From assembly GCA_023137005.1 (NCBI GenBank), contig JAGLQE010000203.1:1-9095 (forward strand): a DNA stretch of 9,095 bases, read 5' to 3'. The notes under the pieces are model-generated. The model had not been told where the DNA came from and searched no databases. It saw nothing but the letters and a program-made list of their open reading frames with translations. The first letter of the stretch is position 1. Every line of letters begins with the position of its first letter. This DNA is from Thermoplasmata archaeon. GTDB lineage: Archaea > Thermoplasmatota > Thermoplasmata > SG8-5 > JAGLSY01. The position numbers were made by a program, and so were the translations under genes. Positions 7,147 through 9,095 of the stretch are shown here, piece after piece.

Positions 7147-7210
7147 ATTATTAGATAGTATAATACAAATCATACTTATCTTATTTGTGTAGTGAACATG
7201 CGATCGTGGG

Positions 7211-7238
7211 TTCTCAGAAGTAATAATTATATTCTCAG
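7211..7238. promoter_or_regulatory. Direct repeat TTCTCAG with an A/T-rich palindromic core, possible operator or promoter element
   Basis: TTCTCAG occurs at 7211-7217 and again at 7232-7238, 21 bp apart start to start, about two helical turns. Between them lies TAATAATTATA with the palindrome ATAATTAT (7223-7230). The site sits between two divergent genes, 78 to 105 bp upstream of the surface-protein start and 70 to 98 bp before the tRNA. On the minus strand the core TATAATTA could itself be a TATA box giving a leader of about 65 nt. Function is inferred only from position and symmetry. Confidence 0.3.
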
Positions 7239-7262
7239 TATGGTTTCTGACTCTCCGATAGG

Positions 7263-7270
7263 TTTATTAA
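7263..7270 (+). promoter_or_regulatory. TATA box of the initiator tRNA gene
   Basis: TTTATTAA matches the archaeal TATA-box consensus well. A start site about 26 bp downstream (near 7293) would give a roughly 16-nt 5' leader removed by RNase P ahead of the mature tRNA at 7309. Confidence 0.6.
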
Positions 7271-7308
7271 AGAATGCTTATTCGGGATGATACTACTTTT
7301 ATCACCTT

Positions 7309-7383
7309 AGCGGGGTGGGGTAGCCAGGAAATCCCGTCGGGCTCATAACCCGAAGATCAGTCGTTCAAATCGACTCCCCGCTA
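7309..7383 (+). tRNA. Initiator tRNA-Met (anticodon CAT)
   Basis: A 75-nt cloverleaf folds by eye. The acceptor stem AGCGGGG pairs with CCCCGCT, followed by discriminator A. The anticodon stem TCGGG pairs with CCCGA around loop CTCATAA, with anticodon CAT at 7344-7346. The T stem AGTCG pairs with CGACT around TTCAAAT. Two features mark it as the initiator rather than an elongator or an Ile-CAT tRNA: the A1:U72 pair used by archaeal and eukaryotic initiators, and three consecutive G:C pairs (GGG/CCC) next to the anticodon loop. CCA is not encoded and no intron is present. It initiates translation with methionine. It is transcribed divergently from the surface-protein gene and runs toward the PPDK gene. 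Confidence 0.95.
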
Positions 7384-7397
7384 CTTTTTGTTTTTAT
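7384..7397 (+). terminator. Oligo-T terminator of the tRNA gene
   Basis: Immediately after the discriminator base the plus strand has CTTTTTGTTTTTAT, two T-runs with no preceding hairpin other than the tRNA itself. This is the usual archaeal intrinsic termination signal. It falls in the 21-nt gap before the convergent PPDK gene. Confidence 0.65.
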
Positions 7398-7404
7398 AAA
7401 TAAA

Positions 7405-9095
7405 TTATTTCATGCGTTCTTCTATAACTGCCTGTGCCGCGGCCAGCTTGGCAATTGGAACCCTGAATGGGGAACAGCTCACATCGTCTATCCCGATACG
7501 GTGGCAGAATTTCACGGATTCAGGTTCACCACCATGCTCTCCGCAGATGCCGATCTCCATGTCTGGTTTGATCTTCCTGGCCTTGTCTATGCAGATCTTC
7601 ATCAGAAGGCCAACTCCTTCCTGGTCAATGGATGAGAATGGGTCTTTATCGTAAACACCCTTTTCAACATAAAGCCCGAGGAACTTGCCAGCATCGTCCC
7701 GTGACAGCCCACAGGTCATCTGCGTCAGGTCATTTGTCCCAAAGGACATGAAATCCATTTCCGCGGCTAGCTCATCCGCTGTGAGAGCGGCCCTCGGAAC
7801 CTCTATCATGGAACCTATCTGGTATTCGAGCTTTCCTTCTATCTGCATATCCTTGGCCACGTCCTGGATGATATTCTTTATAAGCCTGTATTCCTCCAGT
7901 TTTCCTATGAGAGGTATCTCCACCTGGATGATGGGCGTGATGCCTTTGGCCTTGACATTCAATCCTGCCTCGAATATGGCCCTGGCCTGCATCGCGTTTA
8001 TCTCTGGAAATAGTATACCCAGCCTGCAACCGCGGAAGCCCAGCATCGGGTTGAACTCATGCTGTGATTCTATGGCCTCCTCGATCTTCTCGACCGGGAT
8101 ATCCAATGCCTGGCTCAATTCCTTTATTTCTTCCGTGGATTTGGGAAGGAACTCGTGAAGTGGTGGGTCCAGAAGCCGGATTATGACTGGTAACTTGTCC
8201 ATGATGGTGAATATCTCCTCGAAATCCTGCCTCTGCATTGGAAGGAGTTTATCGAGAGCGACCTTTCTTTCCGCCTCATCGGATGCCAGTACCATTCTCC
8301 GCATCCACGGGAGACGGTCATCACCAAAGAACATGTGCTCGGTCCTTGCCAGTCCTATTCCCTCGGCACCGAAGTCCTTGGCCACCTGAACATCATGGGG
8401 AACCTCGGCATTGGTCTTCACCTTCATACGGGCAATGGAATCAGCCCATTTCATGAATACCTTGAATTCGGATGTCATCTCGGGATCGATGGTGGGGATC
8501 TCCCCCTTAAAAACACTGCCAGTGGTTCCATCCAGGGTTATCCAATCACCTTCCTTGATGATCATGCCCTTTACCTCGAACTGGCCCTTGGTTATCTTCA
8601 TTTCCTCGCAACCGCAGATGCAGGGTTTTCCCATGCCCCTGGCCACCACTGCCGCGTGAGATGTCATTCCACCCCTGGAGGTCAGTATTCCCTCAGAGGC
8701 TATCATTCCATGAATGTCCTCGGGTGATGTTTCAGATGATACCAGAATAACATCCTTCCCTTCCTCCTCCTTCAGCCTCTGGGCCTCGTCCGCGCTGAAT
8801 ACCGCCTCGCCCGCTGCTGCCCCCGGAGAGGCTGGAAGGCCTTTGGTCATGCAATCCACCTTCGTGCTGAGATCAAGTCGTTTGTGAAGTAGTTGGTTCA
8901 GGGTGGCTGGCTCTATCCTCATGAGGGCTTCCTCCCTTGGAATGATACCTGCTATGACCAGGTCGACAGCGATCTTGATGGCCGCACTGGCTGTTCGCTT
9001 GCCAGTCCTGGTCTGAAGGATGAATAACTCTCCATCCTCTATCGTGAATTCCATGTCCTGCATATCACCATAATGCTTCTCGGTCTTGTACATTA
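7405..9095 (-). CDS. ppdK: Pyruvate, phosphate dikinase, C-terminal 562+ residues (5' end beyond the right edge)
   Basis: PPDK converts pyruvate, ATP and phosphate to PEP, AMP and pyrophosphate, reversibly, linking pyruvate with gluconeogenesis or glycolysis in the cytoplasm. Positions below count from the Met at 9093. The end of the ATP-grasp domain is visible as DMQDMEFTIEDGELFILQTR (11-29). The swivelling phosphohistidine domain has GGMTSHAAVVARGMGKPC, with His146 the phosphate carrier. The PEP-utilising TIM barrel has GLARTEHMFF (247-256), RLLDPPLHEFLP (306-317), MLGFRGCRLGI, GSMIEVPRAAL, FGTNDLTQMTCG and GICGEHGG, with Cys517 the expected catalytic cysteine. It ends with the family-typical VSCSPFRVPIAKLAAAQA. 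All key residues seen are intact. The Met at 9093 lies inside the conserved KHYxDMQDxEFT region and so is not the true start; about 300-330 residues should lie beyond the window. It converges on the initiator tRNA. Confidence 0.96.
   Translation of the reverse strand, partial: MYKTEKHYGDMQDMEFTIEDGELFILQTRTGKRTASAAIKIAVDLVIAGIIPREEALMRIEPATLNQLLHKRLDLSTKVDCMTKGLPASPGAAAGEAVFSADEAQRLKEEEGKDVILVSSETSPEDIHGMIASEGILTSRGGMTSHAAVVARGMGKPCICGCEEMKITKGQFEVKGMIIKEGDWITLDGTTGSVFKGEIPTIDPEMTSEFKVFMKWADSIARMKVKTNAEVPHDVQVAKDFGAEGIGLARTEHMFFGDDRLPWMRRMVLASDEAERKVALDKLLPMQRQDFEEIFTIMDKLPVIIRLLDPPLHEFLPKSTEEIKELSQALDIPVEKIEEAIESQHEFNPMLGFRGCRLGILFPEINAMQARAIFEAGLNVKAKGITPIIQVEIPLIGKLEEYRLIKNIIQDVAKDMQIEGKLEYQIGSMIEVPRAALTADELAAEMDFMSFGTNDLTQMTCGLSRDDAGKFLGLYVEKGVYDKDPFSSIDQEGVGLLMKICIDKARKIKPDMEIGICGEHGGEPESVKFCHRIGIDDVSCSPFRVPIAKLAAAQAVIEERMK

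Noticed and set aside
7309..7404. tRNA 3' end as an integration (att) site
   Set aside because: No integrase, no repeated tRNA fragment and only an ordinary housekeeping gene downstream.
9091..9093. ATG near the right edge as the start of PPDK
   Set aside because: It falls inside the conserved end of the ATP-grasp domain, so the gene must continue beyond the window.

Overview
The window appears to be archaeal chromosome, most likely from the Thermoplasmatota or a related euryarchaeal lineage; the lineage is inference. The archaeal character rests on three things. The tRNA at 7309-7383 has an archaeal-type initiator Met structure (A1:U72 pair, GGG/CCC anticodon stem, no encoded CCA). Several genes are preceded by TATA-box-like elements at archaeal spacing, and Shine-Dalgarno sites resemble GGAGGTGAT. 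The window also encodes a very large, sequon-rich, membrane-anchored surface protein carrying thrombospondin type 3 repeats.

Layout. 1-492 (minus) is a compact two-gene unit: a 54-residue rubredoxin followed 4 nt later by a Nudix hydrolase that runs off the left edge. A 100-bp divergent promoter region (493-592) separates it from a LysE-family exporter on the plus strand (593-1207). The exporter converges, with a 28-nt gap, on an LsrF-like class I aldolase/thiolase (1236 to 2018 or 2093, minus). Directly upstream of that, on the same strand, lies a 5-kb gene (2094-7133) for a 1679-residue secreted chimera: signal peptide, family-5 solute-binding domain, two Ig-like domains, FN3-like domain, six-Asp-box beta-propeller, Big_5-type domain, calcium-binding TSP3 repeats, transmembrane anchor and short acidic tail. 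A 175-bp spacer (7134-7308) separates it from the divergent initiator tRNA gene, which converges on the 3' end of pyruvate, phosphate dikinase (7405 to the right edge, minus, N-terminus missing).

How the genes may fit together. PPDK interconverts pyruvate and PEP, and the LsrF-like enzyme belongs to the DeoC/FbaB aldolase superfamily, so both belong to central carbon or sugar-phosphate metabolism. The chimera looks like a cell-surface oligopeptide or oligosaccharide receptor without an adjacent ABC permease. Rubredoxin and the Nudix enzyme look like a small redox/nucleotide housekeeping unit. No mobile element, CRISPR array or phage gene is seen. The most unusual item is the chimera at 2094-7133.
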